Shown here in pieces: positions 22,384 to 37,320 of a stretch of 64,000 bases of DNA. The DNA comes from Hericium rajendrae. Its lineage: Eukaryota > Basidiomycota > Agaricomycetes > Russulales > Hericiaceae. The notes under the pieces were generated by a model. That model had not been told where the DNA came from. It searched no databases and worked only from the letters and a program-made list of their open reading frames with translations. Within the stretch, counting starts at the first letter, position 1. Each line of letters opens with the position of its first letter. The position numbers and the translations under genes are program-made. The stretch lies in the NCBI GenBank assembly GCA_033439255.1, contig CM065878.1:4030001-4094000 (forward strand). Reading direction: 5' to 3'.

Positions 22384-25300
22384 ATGGAGAGCACCGAGGT
22401 GCAGGGGGTGGCACCAGATGGGGACTATGACTTTGAGACGAAATGGGTGGTGACCGAGAACGGAGGTGAGCACCATTGTGCTATGTTCTGCAAAAATCCG
22501 CCTGACCGGCGCTCCTTATCAAACAGTGGTGAGTACCTGTGATATCTTCCAATGTTCGGATGATATGTTTATACGTCAACATACAGAGTATCGTAGAGAA
22601 GGCTGCGGTTTTCGATGATCCCAACATTGATTTAGCATCTACTACGAGCCAAGGTGCGTCTTCGCACCCTTCCCGTTCCGGTATCCAACACTCATTGCGC
22701 TGGTCTATCCTCACAGAATGGGAAGATGAATCACCATATCCTGAAGTTCGCGCCGCGGTGTCGAACACAGACGACATGTTTATGCCCGCCGATACCTTTC
22801 GCGCATGGACTATTGGAATGCTTTGGGCGATTCTTATCCCCGGGCTCAACCAGTTCTTAAGCTTTCGATACCCCGCTATCACCGTCGGCTCTGTGAGTTC
22901 CTTTTGAATACTGGTTCACCCATGATCGGGTGCTGAACGTCATGTAGCTTGTTGCTCAACTGTTGTCATATCCTCTCGGTTGCACATGGGCACGCTTCAT
23001 GCCATTAATCACCATATTCGGCGTGCCCTTGAACCCAGGTCCCTTCTCTGTGAAAGAACATGTCGTTATTACTGTCATGGCCACTGTGGGCTCGACTTCC
23101 GCCTATGCCGTACGTCATGCCCTAATCTCCGAGCACACCGAGATGTTTACGCGTTATTGTCCGTTATCGCCCCCTTATCTATCTTGCAGACCGACATATT
23201 AGCCGTGCAGCAGCAATACTATGGGCAACAGTGGTCCTTTGGATTTCAATGGCTGCTCGTCATATCGACGCAGCTTTTCGGGTTCTCCCTTGGAGGTGTC
23301 GTCAAGCGGTTCCTGGTCTCGCCTCCATCGATGAGTGCGTCACCTCCCCCTTGAGAAACAGCTGACTTCATTCACTCTGTTCTCCCGCAGTCTGGCCGGC
23401 GAATCTTGTCGCATGTGCTCTCTTCAATACCCTGCATTCGCAGCAATACCCTGGCTTCGGGCAGCACGGGATCAGCCGCGAACGGTTTTTCTTATACGGG
23501 TTTTGTGCAGCAAGCGTCTATTGTCCGTGTTCTTGCGCCCATTGCTCATTCGCACCTGATCACTGACCTTGGAACAGATATATTTCCAGGCTATCTCTTC
23601 ACCGCGCTATCGACTTTCTCTTGGGTGAGATGCTTATTCAATTCCGGTCTTGAGAGTCAGCTTTAATGACGCCTGGACATAGGTTACATGGATCCGACCA
23701 GATGATAGTGGGTCCTTTCGCAGATGTTGGTAATCTGATACACTGACAGCGGCTCTCCGGTTCCTGTCTTTCCCCAGTCGTCAGTCTGTCTTCCTTTGTG
23801 GACTTCATCTAGCCGCTAAAGCCGCACCTATAGAAACTCAACCAGTTATTCGGCTACAATTCTGGTCTCGGCATGTCTATAATCACGTTCGACTGGAACA
23901 ACATCGCCTACATTGGCAGTCCGTAAGTGCTAATTTTATCTTCTATAGTGATCATAGCTTACGCGTGTGTACGGTTGCAGACTAGCTACTCCTTGTAAGT
24001 GTGACCGATGCTCGGACATGAGCTGCTATAAATGACTTTGTACTGTTCAGGGTGGGCTGAGGCGAACGTCACAGCTGGATTCGTGATCTTCTTCTGTGAG
24101 TCACATTTCGTTCGATATCGAAGGTAGACCGGAGCTGATACATTCCGCAGGGGTCATAACGCCCATTATCTATGTATGTACAGTGGCGCTTCCCGGGCAC
24201 TGCACCCGTTTCTGACCCTTGGAGCCTAGTATACCAATACGTGGCACTCACAATACACGCCGTGCGTCATCTGATTGCTGTCTTCCTGCCTTATCGCCGA
24301 AGCTGACAGCGAATGATGGTCGTCCAGCATGTCTTCGCGGCATCCATTCGACAACACGGGTTCGGCGTACAATATATCTCGAATATTGACCCCAGATTTG
24401 ACCCTGGATTTGCAACAATACAAGGAATACAGTCCGCTGTTCCTCTCGTACGTTGCTTGCTTGGCTACGTTGCCTCAATTCATGTCTGACCTCCGTTCAA
24501 TTTGTCGCCAGAGCGACGTTTGCCGTTGCCTACGGCATGAACTTTGCGAGCATAACGGCGACGCTCGTGCACTCGGTCTTATACTTCCGCAAGCTGATTT
24601 GGACGCAGGCACGGCGGTCGCTCCACGAGCAGCCCGATGTGCACGCACGCTTGATGGCACGATACCCCTCTGGTACGTTCTGCACCCGCTCCAGCGGAAA
24701 GCCGCCGCATTCTCACGTATGTTACCCCGTCCCCAGTGCCTGAGTGGTGGTACATCTGCATCTTTGGTACGTCAGCCCCATTGCTACCGACCGGGGCGAT
24801 CTGACGCCCGCGCGCTCCCAGTGTGTGTATTCATGATGAGCGCCATCACCGTCGAGGTGTGGCCGACGCAGATGCCTATTTGGGGCTTGTTTTTGGCGAT
24901 TGCGATTGCTGGGTTCTACATCATCCCCTTGGGCATGATCCAGGCGATCACGAACCAGCAAATCGGACTCAATGTCATCACGGAGCTCGTCGCGGGATAT
25001 GTGCTGCCTGGCAAGCCGCTCACGATGATGTTGTTCAAGACGTATGGGTATATCGTGAGTATTGCTATTGCGGTGGTCGCTTTCTTGGGCGTGGGACTGA
25101 TGGTTGGTGGGCGCGTAGATGATGACGCAGGCGCTGCAGTTTACGTCGGACATGAAGCTCGGACACTATATGAAAGTGCCGCCGAGGACAATGTTCTGGT
25201 GTCAGGTGAGAGGAGCTTGTTCGCCGCACGGAGGTCCGATGCTAATAGTGCGCAGATCATCGCGAGTGTTGTCGCCGGGACAGTCCAACTTGCGGTGCAA

Positions 25301-26321
25301 ACATGGTATGGTATTCCCCTTCAGCATAAACGTGCGCCCTTGACTGACCGAGAACAGGATGTTTGGCCACATTGATAACATTTGCGCACCTGATCAGAAA
25401 GACCAGTGAGCCTGTCTTGTCTGTGTGATTCTTGCGGCCATGCTGAGTTGTATTCAATAGTTTCGTCTGTGCCAATGTGGAGACATTCTATGTCGCTAGC
25501 ATTGTTTTTGGTGTGATCGGTCCGCAGCGACAGTTCTCGTCAGGACAAGTTTACCAGTGAGTAGAAATCCTTGATCGAAATGAAACGAATTCTGACCGTT
25601 GTTTTCTCTGCGTTCAGCGGTATGGATGCATTTGCAGGCACCAAAGTGATGGCTAAACGTCAGAATGTCTAGGTCTTACATGGTTCTTCCTCGTTGGTTT
25701 CATCACACCGATTATATTTTGGTTGATCAACAAGCGCTGGCCGAGCAGCTTCTTCCGATATATCAAGTCTGTATTTCTTCCATGGTCGTGTATATGTCAC
25801 TGACACCCTGTTCAGTGTCCCTGTCATCCTGTCCGGCACGGATTGGATACCACCAGCGACAGCTGTGAACTACATCCCGTGGGCCATCGTTGGGTTCATC
25901 TTCAACTACATCATCCGAAAACGACATTTCGGATGGTGGGCTAAGTACAACTGTACGTTATTATCTTTACACCTGAAGTTCTCATGTTCTGACTCCACAT
26001 CACTAGATGTGCTTTCGGCTGCTCTGGATTGTGGTACAGCAATTGGGACGTTATTGGTCTTCTTCTGGTGTGTATTCCCATTCCAGTCCCGAAGCTAGAA
26101 TCTGACTGCATTATCTTAGCTTGCAGTACCCACGACATGGGGCAATAGGGAAGGACACAATACAGCGCTGGTGGGGGAATACTGTATACAATAATACGGC
26201 CGATGCTCTTGGCTCGCCATTGAAAACCATATCTGCGGATAGGAAGTTCTTCGGGTACGCTTTCCCCCTCTCGCGCCGCTCGCCCGCTGCTGACCACCAA
26301 GGCAGGCCGAAAATTTGGTGA
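22384..26321 (+). CDS. OPT-family small oligopeptide transporter
   Basis: Proton-coupled importer of tetra- and pentapeptides or related small peptides in the plasma membrane. Start at 22384 (MESTEVQGVAPDGDYDFETK). At least 15 short introns. Conserved blocks in order: YPEVRAAVSNTDDMFMPADT, FRAWTIGMLWAILIPGLNQF, FGVPLNPGPFSVKEHVVITV, QQYYGQQWSFGFQWLLVIST, NTLHSQQYPGFGQHGISRER, GLGMSIITFDWNNIAYIGSP, WWAEANVTAGFVIFF, VEVWPTQMPIWGLFLAIAIA, NQQIGLNVITELVAGYVLPG, TSDMKLGHYMKVPPRTMFWC, WLINKRWPSSFFRYI and YIPWAIVGFIFNYIIRKRHF. The last exon, after an intron that ends near 26305, completes FFGPKIW and TGA, the expected OPT C terminus. The SPYPEVRAAV and NPGPF motifs place it in the peptide-transporter branch. 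No disruption was seen. Confidence 0.93.
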
Positions 26322-27570
26322 TATGATGCTATCTTGGGTCTCTGGTATGGTGGTCGTACTGATGTTGTACTAATTGTATACTATCTATATTTATAGTAGC
26401 TTTCATCTTATGATACGGGTTTTAGAGGCCCGCATGCTTTACGATCTTCGAATGAACAGTGCTTTGCGTCTGCATACTCGAGTAGGGACGATGCTTTCTT
26501 GACTGATCTGCCCGATTGTTATTTGTTCCATAAGGATGAGTTGGTCTGATGGTGGGCCTGGTGAGCTTGCAAGGGAACTCGAAACGATAATGTATACAGG
26601 TTAAATTTACATACTTTTGCTAGTTCGCGAGCTCACAATACAAGGTGTCGCTAGTGAATTATTGACCAGTCACCTGGATTAAATTATACTGGGTTTCATT
26701 GGATAGCAGGGTAAGGGGTGCGACGTGGAATCAATGGGGTAAGACGAGAGTCGGAGTCGCCTCCCTGCTGTCAGTACTAGGTGTCGAAAGATCGATTCGA
26801 AAGATGCCTCCATGCCTCCAAGTCACGACAAGTTGAATTGAGAGTTCGGCGCACCATACTGAGGCTGGCATCACATTGCCCATGGATGTGAAAAAAGTAT
26901 CTCGACGCTGGACACTGACCAGCTGAGAGTCAGTGAGTCCGAAGCCGAGCGCCAGACGTCGAATCCGGGGAGCTCGGAGTTTCTAGTTGGCGCATGTGCT
27001 TGACATGCTGTGTTTCGTGCAGCCTCTACGCATGGTGCGAACGGCCACATTCGAGGGCGAACGGTTGAAAATCCGAGTAGCTCTACTGGCATGAGTAGGA
27101 TCAGGATACAACGGTAAGATGACATGTACTAAACCAAACCACTGTGATAGTCACACAGGAGCTGGGAAAAGAAGCTTCCCATGGCGCAACACAAGGAGCC
27201 ATCCGAAGCCGCTGAGCCTGCCCGAGGCGAATACGCGGATCCTAACATCGAACGCTATGGCTTTTGTGATGTCCGTCGGAGTCTCAGACGCAGACACAAT
27301 CATAAAGGGTCGAAACAGCCTCACCATCTTCTGATCCTCCACAACGAACAACTGGACTGTTAGACACTGCCATACAGACCGTAGATTGGGTAGACCATAA
27401 CCTCAAATCAACTCCCGATGAATACGAACATCGCAACAGCGCTCTTCGTCAGTGATAGATGCCCGCTCTCTGCAAGATATCGAGCCCAAACGAACATGTT
27501 TTGATAGGGACGATCTACGCCACTGCTCGATCAATCAGGGAGAAGGGCGAACGCAACTCGCTAGTCTGAA
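26322..27570. other. Intergenic region, no gene recognised
   Basis: Convergent 3' space between the OPT gene and the minus-strand membrane protein. Short frames only (for example 27151-27351 minus), without motifs. Confidence 0.4.
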
Positions 27571-28846
27571 TCAGACACTGCTACTGTCGTCTGACCCATC
27601 TTTCTGTCCATCTTCGTGTTGTACCACTTGCCTGGTGATCTCGATGGCGAGCGGTGGTACTGTGTAGTTACAGTTGGGTTTGAAAGTAGCTCGGCTCGCC
27701 GCTCTACAACCGCGTTGTTGCGGGAGATTCAGATGTGTTGCCTGTATACGCATCGGCCTTGGCGTGTAACGCGTTTGCAAGATTATAAGACAGTAGAGTA
27801 TGCCCTGGATGATTCCAGGAATATTTGAGTCAACAGACCGAAAGAAGAAGCGTGAAAGGACACGCGCCACGAGAGGGATTGACGAATCTAAAGCGGGCCA
27901 TTGCCCATTCGACTCGACGATGTACGTCACCAGGTAAGCGACAATATTTGCCGTGTATGATGCACTGCTTTCGACGGCGATCGTAATGACAGGTAAGAGA
28001 CTGCCTGTGTAAGAAAGACTCTGGCGTGAGCCTTTCCGCCAGATGATTATGACTATTGCACCTGATAGCAAGACAATTAGAACCATATAGATGCGCCGCA
28101 GCATTGACGGGGACGAACATACCAGTGCAGTAAATGTTCTCACACACTGCCAATATGAAACAAGGCAGGAGCCAGCGCGCGACAGCCCTCTCAGGCCAAA
28201 AGTCGGCTAATTTGGCAACGATGACAATACCCAAAGCTGCGGACGATCTCGTCAGTACGTGGTGGATAGAAGGGCCAACACTGGATCGTACAGACTGCAG
28301 CGAGAAAGACCAGGGCAGGTGGGATGGTAACAAGAAGACATTTGTTTGAAACGATGCACAGTCTCCATATCTAGGTCTCCGTCAGCTCCTGCCCAGTATT
28401 CGGCATGCAACCGTTACGCACATTGACACACATTCCAAGGGCCAGCTGCACAATGAGCACCGTGCACTTCGCTATAAATAGTCTGTTGGCCAGATTTCCG
28501 TAATACATATCGGCCGGAGTGGCAGCGATGAACGCATTGAATGCTCGAATAAAGTCTATGACGAGATACTGGCATCGACATAAGTGAAGACTCGATGATA
28601 TTCCCAATGAATACACTCACTGTCGTAGCGCTGAGTATCAAAAAAAAGTAGAATCAAGAGTAACATCCTCGCAGGCCGTTGTCCATCCCTTCGATGTACT
28701 ACAATTGCTGTTGCAACTGCAAGAACGACGAAGACGCCTATATAAAACCATGAAGATAGTGGCTATCCAACTTTTCAGTACTTACCATAGAGTATACTCT
28801 GCAAGAACAGCGCAAGCAACTCTGCCCCGGCTAATGAAATGGACAT
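27571..28846 (-). CDS. Second agaricomycete seven-helix integral membrane protein (function unknown)
   Basis: Distant relative of the gene at 3665-5335. Start at 28846: MSISLAGAELLALFLQSILY, then after an intron GVFVVLAVATAIVVHRRDGQ, MLLLILLFFLILSATT, IDFIRAFNAFIAATPADMYY, LFIAKCTVLIVQLALGMCV, IWRLCIVSNKCLLVTIPPAL, RIYMVLIVLLSGAIVIIIWR and ITIAVESSASYTANIVAYLV. The last block corresponds to the family's ES-A-LY signature. The C-terminal part reads IPGIIQGILYCLIILQTRYT and then a basic cytoplasmic tail to the stop at 27571. The layout of seven hydrophobic segments with short loops is seen directly. Biological role unknown. Confidence 0.82.
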
Positions 28847-30021
28847 GCTGCAGCTGAGGATGACTGGGCTCCGTAGAGCTGTGTAGAGTGGGCTTGTGTG
28901 GTATGGGTATCTGGCCCCATGTTCTAATACTGCGGACTATAGAAGAACATCTCGACTGGTGAAGTGCCGAACAGTAGAAGCTGTGCTGTTGCCGAGATGG
29001 TTTGGGGTTGATATGATGATCAAGATGGACAAGAAACCAACCAACATAGTTGCGGGAGACTGGCTTGATCATTGAACTATCCTTCAAAAGGCATGTACTC
29101 GGGACATACGTACATCGTTTCCGGCCGTCTGATACCCTGTTCTGACGATGAAGGTAATGATGGGCATGAGAAGGTACGCTCGGATATCAAGGACAGCCAG
29201 TAGGCAGACAATGCTGGAAGGTCGAATTTGAAGGTCTAATCAGAACGAGCGGCTTGCTTCTGTAACACGATAATGCCGATCACAATGCGGTCGTTCAACG
29301 ACGGCTCACCGTTCAGTATCGATCCCTACAAGATGTCCCGTGTGGACGGAATGGCATGTTCTTCAGGGGCACTTGATAAGACCAGAAGGACGCTTTGATT
29401 AGATGTTGCTGTTCGCGGCGGAGAGAAACGCGGGTCCCAGACACAGCAACTTATCGGGAGATGCCTCAATGTCCGCGTGGAGGGGGGGGAAGGCACCTTT
29501 CATAAGGCTTGTGGGCTCGTAATCACATTGTTGCAACCGACAGCCTGGATCTGCACTTTTGAGATGAGCTAGTCACATATGCGGACCTTATGCAGAAGAT
29601 AGTCGTTCTGTACGATGGGTATAGTCTCTCGAACGACACACCGAGTCGGATTGACCGAATAGAATGTCATGTTGAAATGAAATTGGGCAATCTGAATGAA
29701 GGAGATATCGCATGCCTTTATGCACAATACAGTATTGGGTTGAAGAATCGGCGAAGTGTATGCAGCTTGTACAGGGCAATCGTCACCGAGCGCTCGTGTG
29801 TCGCAAGTGCAATTCCGGCTATCTCCGAAGGGTAGACGGGCAACTGTACAGTTCTCACCAAACAAAGTTATGGTGGCTGGAATTACGTAACTTGACGCTG
29901 CGAGACGCAGGGGTCAGTGTATCGTCTCCTCCATCGACCGCCCCCCTCAAGAACAAGGTTGGGCGCACATATTCATATTTTCTGGGTCTCTCGACTGACT
30001 TCCTGCAACAGACAACCGACG
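28847..30021. other. Intergenic region with possible remnants of a membrane-protein gene
   Basis: On the minus strand near 29110-29240 a hydrophobic piece reads PSSIVCLLAVLDIRAYLLMP then IITFIVRTGYQTAG, and a 98-codon open frame lies at 29569-29865. Neither could be joined into a gene. The last 300 bp should contain the eL19 promoter. Confidence 0.35.
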
Positions 30022-30718
30022 ATGGTCAACCTTCGCTCGCAAAAGCGGCTTGCCGCATCCGTCGCCGGCGTCGGCAAACGCAAAATCTGGTTGGACCCTA
30101 ACGAGCAGTCTGAGATCGGAAATGCCAACTCGCGCACGCACGTCAAGAAGCTCATCAAAGATGGGCGCATTATCATCAAGCCCACCACCGTCCACTCTCG
30201 CGCACGCACTCTCGACCTCCTCGCTGCGAAACGCAAGGGCAGGCACACTGGTGTGGGTAAAAGAAAGGGTACCGCCGATGCGCGTATGCCGGTGAAGGTG
30301 TTGTGGATGAGGAGACAGCGGGTCCTCAGGCGGTTGCTCAGGAAGTACAGGGAGGCGGGCAAGATTGACAAACATCTGTGAGTTTGCTGTCTGCCTTCGT
30401 TTGGATGGTCCCATCTAAATTAGTGATCGATGCTTAGGTACCACTCTCTTTATCAGAAGTCTAAGGGTAACGTTTTCAAGAACAAGCGTGTCCTTATGGA
30501 ATACATTCACAAGGCCAAGGCCGAGAAGACCCGTACTAAGGTCCTCACCGACCAGATGGAGGCGCGCCGCATCAAGAACAAGGTTTGTTGTCTTCAAGTT
30601 TTCGTAACTACGTGAGGCTTACCGCGAATTTTAGGCCGCTCGGGAGCGCCGTTCCGCTCGTGTTCTCGAGAAGAGGCAGGCAATCCTGGCTATCGAGCAC
30701 GAGGAAGCCAAGGAGTAA
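30022..30718 (+). CDS. RPL19: Cytosolic 60S ribosomal protein eL19
   Basis: Structural protein of the large ribosomal subunit. Three exons: 30022-30377, 30438-30582 and 30635-30718, giving 194 residues, the usual eL19 length. Sequence blocks: [118 protein letters not shown] and a basic C-terminal helix ending [11 protein letters not shown]. It is followed at about 330 bp by the MYST acetyltransferase gene on the same strand. Confidence 0.97.
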
Positions 30719-31047
30719 TCCTGCAGTCTACCATCGTCGTTTGTCCTTGTATCCCCTACCCTATGCTATGCTGCATGCAATCTCCCACGCAATATCGCGT
30801 CAGGTCTTCATGCTCGCATGTATTTCTCGTCCAGTACTCCTATTTCAGTCCTGCCACTTCCTATTCGAGGTATTGCGTGTGTCGATAGTAACAGTACAAT
30901 GAAATGTCCAGTCGTCACTAAACGCTGTACAATTTATTGAGTGTCATTGGGTAAGAGTATGCTAGGTTGTAGTTGAGCTTGGGCGTCCTCGCTATATCGC
31001 GTTTGCGGGGGACTTCTTGAAAGTAATCATTGCTCTCGGGCTGCATA

Positions 31048-33108
<2,061 letters not shown>

Positions 33109-33510
33109 ATTTTAATATCCTCCTTGTGGTTTGGTGGTGTCCATTATAATTCTGATGTTATTCGCCCAGAATTATAATCTGACCTTTGAAATAGCCTTAA
33201 CTTGGTGACCTCTGATCCGAGCGGTCTGTGGACAAGTTCAAGTTCTTCCTGGGTTTTTGAACCCGTTGTTATGTTTCAAGCAGGTTTTGTGACTAACCTA
33301 ACTGCGTTCTTGACCTCACACACAGGACATCCATTCTTATGAGAACGGCTGCGCCAGCTAATCCATGCATTGAAGCCTGATCAAATTTGGGAGTTCACCT
33401 TCCCAATTCGGCCGCATATATCAGGTCTCTCGTGGACTCTATCTCCCGCATCCTACTTTGATTCGAGACCAGTACCACATCCTGCGGCCAAAGAAACACT
33501 ACATTCAAGA
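33109..33510. other. Intergenic region, MSH4 promoter
   Basis: About 400 bp. No motif is firm enough to call. Confidence 0.4.
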
Positions 33511-36500
33511 ATGTCGAACTGGTCAACGTCGATACCGCGCCCAACGTCGGGGGCCATCTCACGCCCATGGACCGGCGCGTCTGCAGCTCAGTCGCGTCCA
33601 GGAACCGCGCGTCCCACCACAGCCGCGTCTTCAAGACACGAAGCAAGCTATGTCATTGCAGTGCTCGAAGGACGGGGAGTAGCCCGAGAAATCGGCATGG
33701 CTGCCCTCGATAGAGATACCGGCAGGACGATGCTTCTCCAGGTCAGTATATGCGCTTTCATGCCGCTTTATGCTTTGACGGACAATCCTTTATCAGCTTG
33801 CAGATTGCCAGACATATGTGAAGACGCTGCACCAAATGCATCTTCACAGCCCTTCGCTCATACTCGTTCCCGATACCTTCATCTCCGCCGTGGATACGAC
33901 CATGGCTTCGGGTGGTAAGAAACCGGGAACAACGTCTCTGCTAGTACAGTGCATTCAGGACGAGTTTCCATATGTTCCTTTGGAGCCTGTGCTTCGCAAA
34001 TACTGGAACGATGATGCAGGTAACGTGTCTTTAGTCTTCGAGAACGTGTCCTCTGAACAGCTTGCCTTTGAAGGCCTGCAATTTATCGACCAGCTTTGTG
34101 TCCAGGATGACGAACGCGCCGCTACAATTCTAGCAGCTTCGAATAAGTGCATATATGCCTTCTTCACCTCTCCTGGGCTGAGGGAGATGCTTCAGATATT
34201 ATGCTCTCTCTGCAGCCTGCGCGCTATTCAAGCATGTCGAGCTAAAGCTCAACACTACATATGCACCAGCTTCGCTTCGGATACGCTACGTTGCCGTCGA
34301 AGGTACCATGCTGATCGATCCAGAGACCGCGCGGAACCTGGAGCTAGTAGGGAATATGTCCCAGAACAGGTCTCCGCACTCGCTCTTTGGGTAAGTACCA
34401 TATAACTGCATCCGCCAACCATGCTGAAGAGTCGTAGGGTGCTCAACCATACGTATACAGCTATGGCAGCGCGGTCGCTGCGTGCTACGTTGCTAGCTCC
34501 GGTGACAGGTAAGGCAGAATCTCCGTCCCCTGCACGGATGCTTACATGAACCGCTGCAGTCCAAACTGCGATTGATGCTCGACTCGATGTTGTTGAAGGT
34601 TCGGCTTCTGCATCTGAGTGCTTGATTATTTATGTGACCGTTTCGTCAGAACTTGTCCAGTCCGAGGATATGTTCATTGCAGTCAAGGATGCGCTCAAAC
34701 AATTGAACAAGATGGATTTCGATAAGTTGATCTCATCAGTACGATCCATTCTTGCAAAGCTCGTCTCGTTCTCAGCCTTTTCGCGTTCCAGCTCGCAGCT
34801 TCCGAGACCCGGCCCACGGACACGGCCGCAACCGCGGGGGCCAGGGTTGGAAACATGCTTAACTTGCGCTGCATTGTGGGCGCTCTGCCCACTTTGCAGA
34901 AGGCCTTGGCTGGTGGAAGAAGCCAGCTGTTGCAAATCATGTCCGAGGTATCTTATTTATGGTAGTCGTCTCCCAGTTTTGACGGCGAAGTTGACCTTTC
35001 TCATAGATGCTATGTGATGAACGACTGGAGAAAATCCAGCAGCTCATAGCCGATAGTCTGAATGAAGATGCAATCCCTCACAAGGTATTTCTCACCATCT
35101 GTCCGTGTGGAAAACTGTACTTACAACTCACCGTAGGGTGGCATCGCTGCCGTTAATGCTCGTGTATACGCTGTCAAAGCGAATCGCAACCCTTTGCTCG
35201 ATGTTGCGCGCGAGACGTACAAAGAAAACGTCGGAGACATCATTACACTCAATAAAGACTTATCGGACAAGCACGATCTCCCTTTGACGCTTGTATATCA
35301 AGGATCTGGCTTCGTCTTTGCGTTGAAAAAGAGCCAAATTGACGGTCAACTGCCTCCTGGTTTCATCAATGTTGCTATGCAGAAGGGTCGCTGGCTGTTC
35401 AGTAGTCTAGAGCTGGTGGGTAACCGTACCAAAGCTGAAGACCGAAATACACAAACTAATGCCTACGTACAGAAAAAGCGGAATGCAAGGATGAAGGACG
35501 CACTCGATGAGACGCTGACACTCAGCAATGCGTACGTGTTCCTGCTGGCTAGCCCACTACTGGGCTGACTGACAATATTTGTCAGGACGATACAAGGTTT
35601 AGTTGAAGAAATCTTACAGGATGTCGGCGTTTTGTACAAGGCGTCTGAAGCTGTTCGTCTGGCCCATCAACCCAGGAAACGCATGACTGACCTTGTGCTC
35701 AAGGTATCCCTCCTGGACATGCTTTGGTCGTTCGCACACGTATCAATCCGTGAGTGACCGTGTCATGAGGAAATACCCATTTTCAACTTGACGTCATCCA
35801 TAGTTCGTAATTATGGTGAGTTAGCCAAATTTTCGATTCCTCTGGATCATTGAATACAATGAATTCCTCAAGTGCGTCCGGAGTTCACTGGTACTCTTGC
35901 CATCAAGGCGGGTCGTCACCCCGTCCTGCAATGCGTCCAAGCTGCCAATGGCACGCTGGTCCCCAATGACGTGTACTGCTCGGATACCTCGTCTTTCCAG
36001 CTTATCCAAGGTCCCAAGTAAGCATCACATATTTACAAATAGCCGGCTCATTCACCGGCAATCGCAGCATGTCAGGCATGTCGCTGCCATAGACGTTCCT
36101 GCCTGCCATTATATTCAGCATTTTGTAGGAAAGAGCACATACCTCAAGCAAATTGCGCTCCTGACAGTTATGGCGATGTCCGGGTGCTTTGTTCCTGCGG
36201 AATACGCCAGCTTCCAGTGAGTCGGAAAGTCGCAACCTCGTATGCGTGATTTGACCGCAAGCACTGTAGCATTCATGACACCCTCTTGACACGGCTCTCG
36301 AACGATGATGACATGGAGAAGAGCTTGAGTACCTTTGCAAATGAAATGGCTTCGTGCGCGATGATTTTAGGTCTGGCCACGTCGGAGTCTCTCGTTCTTG
36401 TCGATGAGCTTGGCCGCGGTACATCGCCGGACGAGGGCGTCGGCATTGCACATGCGATTGCGGGAGAATTGATCAGGAGGAAGGTGCGATTCAGCTTTGT

Positions 36501-37320
36501 ATTTTTGGGGAACCTTTTGGATTGATAGAGCATCCTTGCAGTGCTTTGTTTTCTTTGCCACGTGCGTTTTCTAATCTGAATGCTGACCTGGGAGATGATT
36601 AATGAATACTGGACACCTATAGGCATTTCCATGAATTGTCAACGACGCTCTCACGGCAGCCAACCGTTGTAAAGTACGCCCTGGTTTATTTTCGTTGGTA
36701 AGACCATCCTAACGTTGCTGCAGCCTTCATCTCTCTACTCAGGTTGGGAACACGTTTCTCAGATTGAACATAATGAACTGATGGAGCACAGAGGACGCGG
36801 TCTTCGAGCTCGAATTGTGGCATTACCTTTCAGTACAAGTATGCGGTCCAAACGTACACCAAAAACGTAAATTTGACCATTAAGTTAATTGTAGGATTGT
36901 CGATGGTGCGCTGGGTGACCTGGATCATTATGGTTCGTGAATGTTACGCCGTGAGATTGTCCTGTCTGAGCTCACTCCCCGGCAGGCCTAGAGCTTGCTC
37001 GCCTGGCGGACCTGCCCAGCGATGCGTTGGTCGAAAGTCGGAAGATCGCAACGCACCTAGCCAGTCTGAAGGCCCAGAAACATGAGGAAAGTGCATCGAG
37101 TAGGATAGCTGCCAGGAGAAAGATTCTGCTGAGGGTGAGTTTTCTGCGTTATTGCGTTACTTGTACTGATTCGACTCCTACTGTTTACCATGCGTGACAG
37201 CTCCAAACGCAGATCACGCAGGCCTATGAACTCTCTAAGCTGCCCGAAAAGGATCTGGCCGCCTACCTGGCTCATCTTCAGAAAGATACAGCGAGAGCAC
37301 TGTATGAAAGCATGCAGTAG
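33511..37320 (+). CDS. MSH4: Meiosis-specific MutS homologue MSH4
   Basis: Partner of MSH5 in a sliding clamp that stabilises recombination intermediates and promotes crossovers in meiosis. Start at 33511 (MSNWSTSIPRPTSGAISRPW), then a connector domain (YVIAVLEGRGVAREIGMAAL, LADCQTYVKTLHQMHLHSPS), core and lever pieces (LRIRYVAVEGTMLIDPETAR, SLFGVLNHTYTAMAARSLRA, RVYAVKANRNPLLDVARETY, LTLVYQGSGFVFALKKSQID, VRPEFTGTLAIKAGRHPVLQ). Then the ATPase: Walker A GPNMSGKSTYLKQIALL assembled over three exons, Q-loop CFVPAEYASFQ, DTLLTRLSNDDDMEKSLSTF, Walker B ESLVLVDELGRGTSPDEGVG and the FFATHFHELSTTL switch. C-terminal dimerisation helices end YESMQ, TAG 37318-37320. It lacks the N-terminal mismatch-binding domain with its Phe-X-Glu, as expected for MSH4. 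An 8-nt exon (36068-36075) followed by a GC-AG intron splits Walker A. About 20 introns in all. Confidence 0.94.

Noticed and set aside
29569-29865. 98-codon minus-strand frame with several Cys
   Set aside because: No signal peptide, no recognisable family and no supporting exons on either side.
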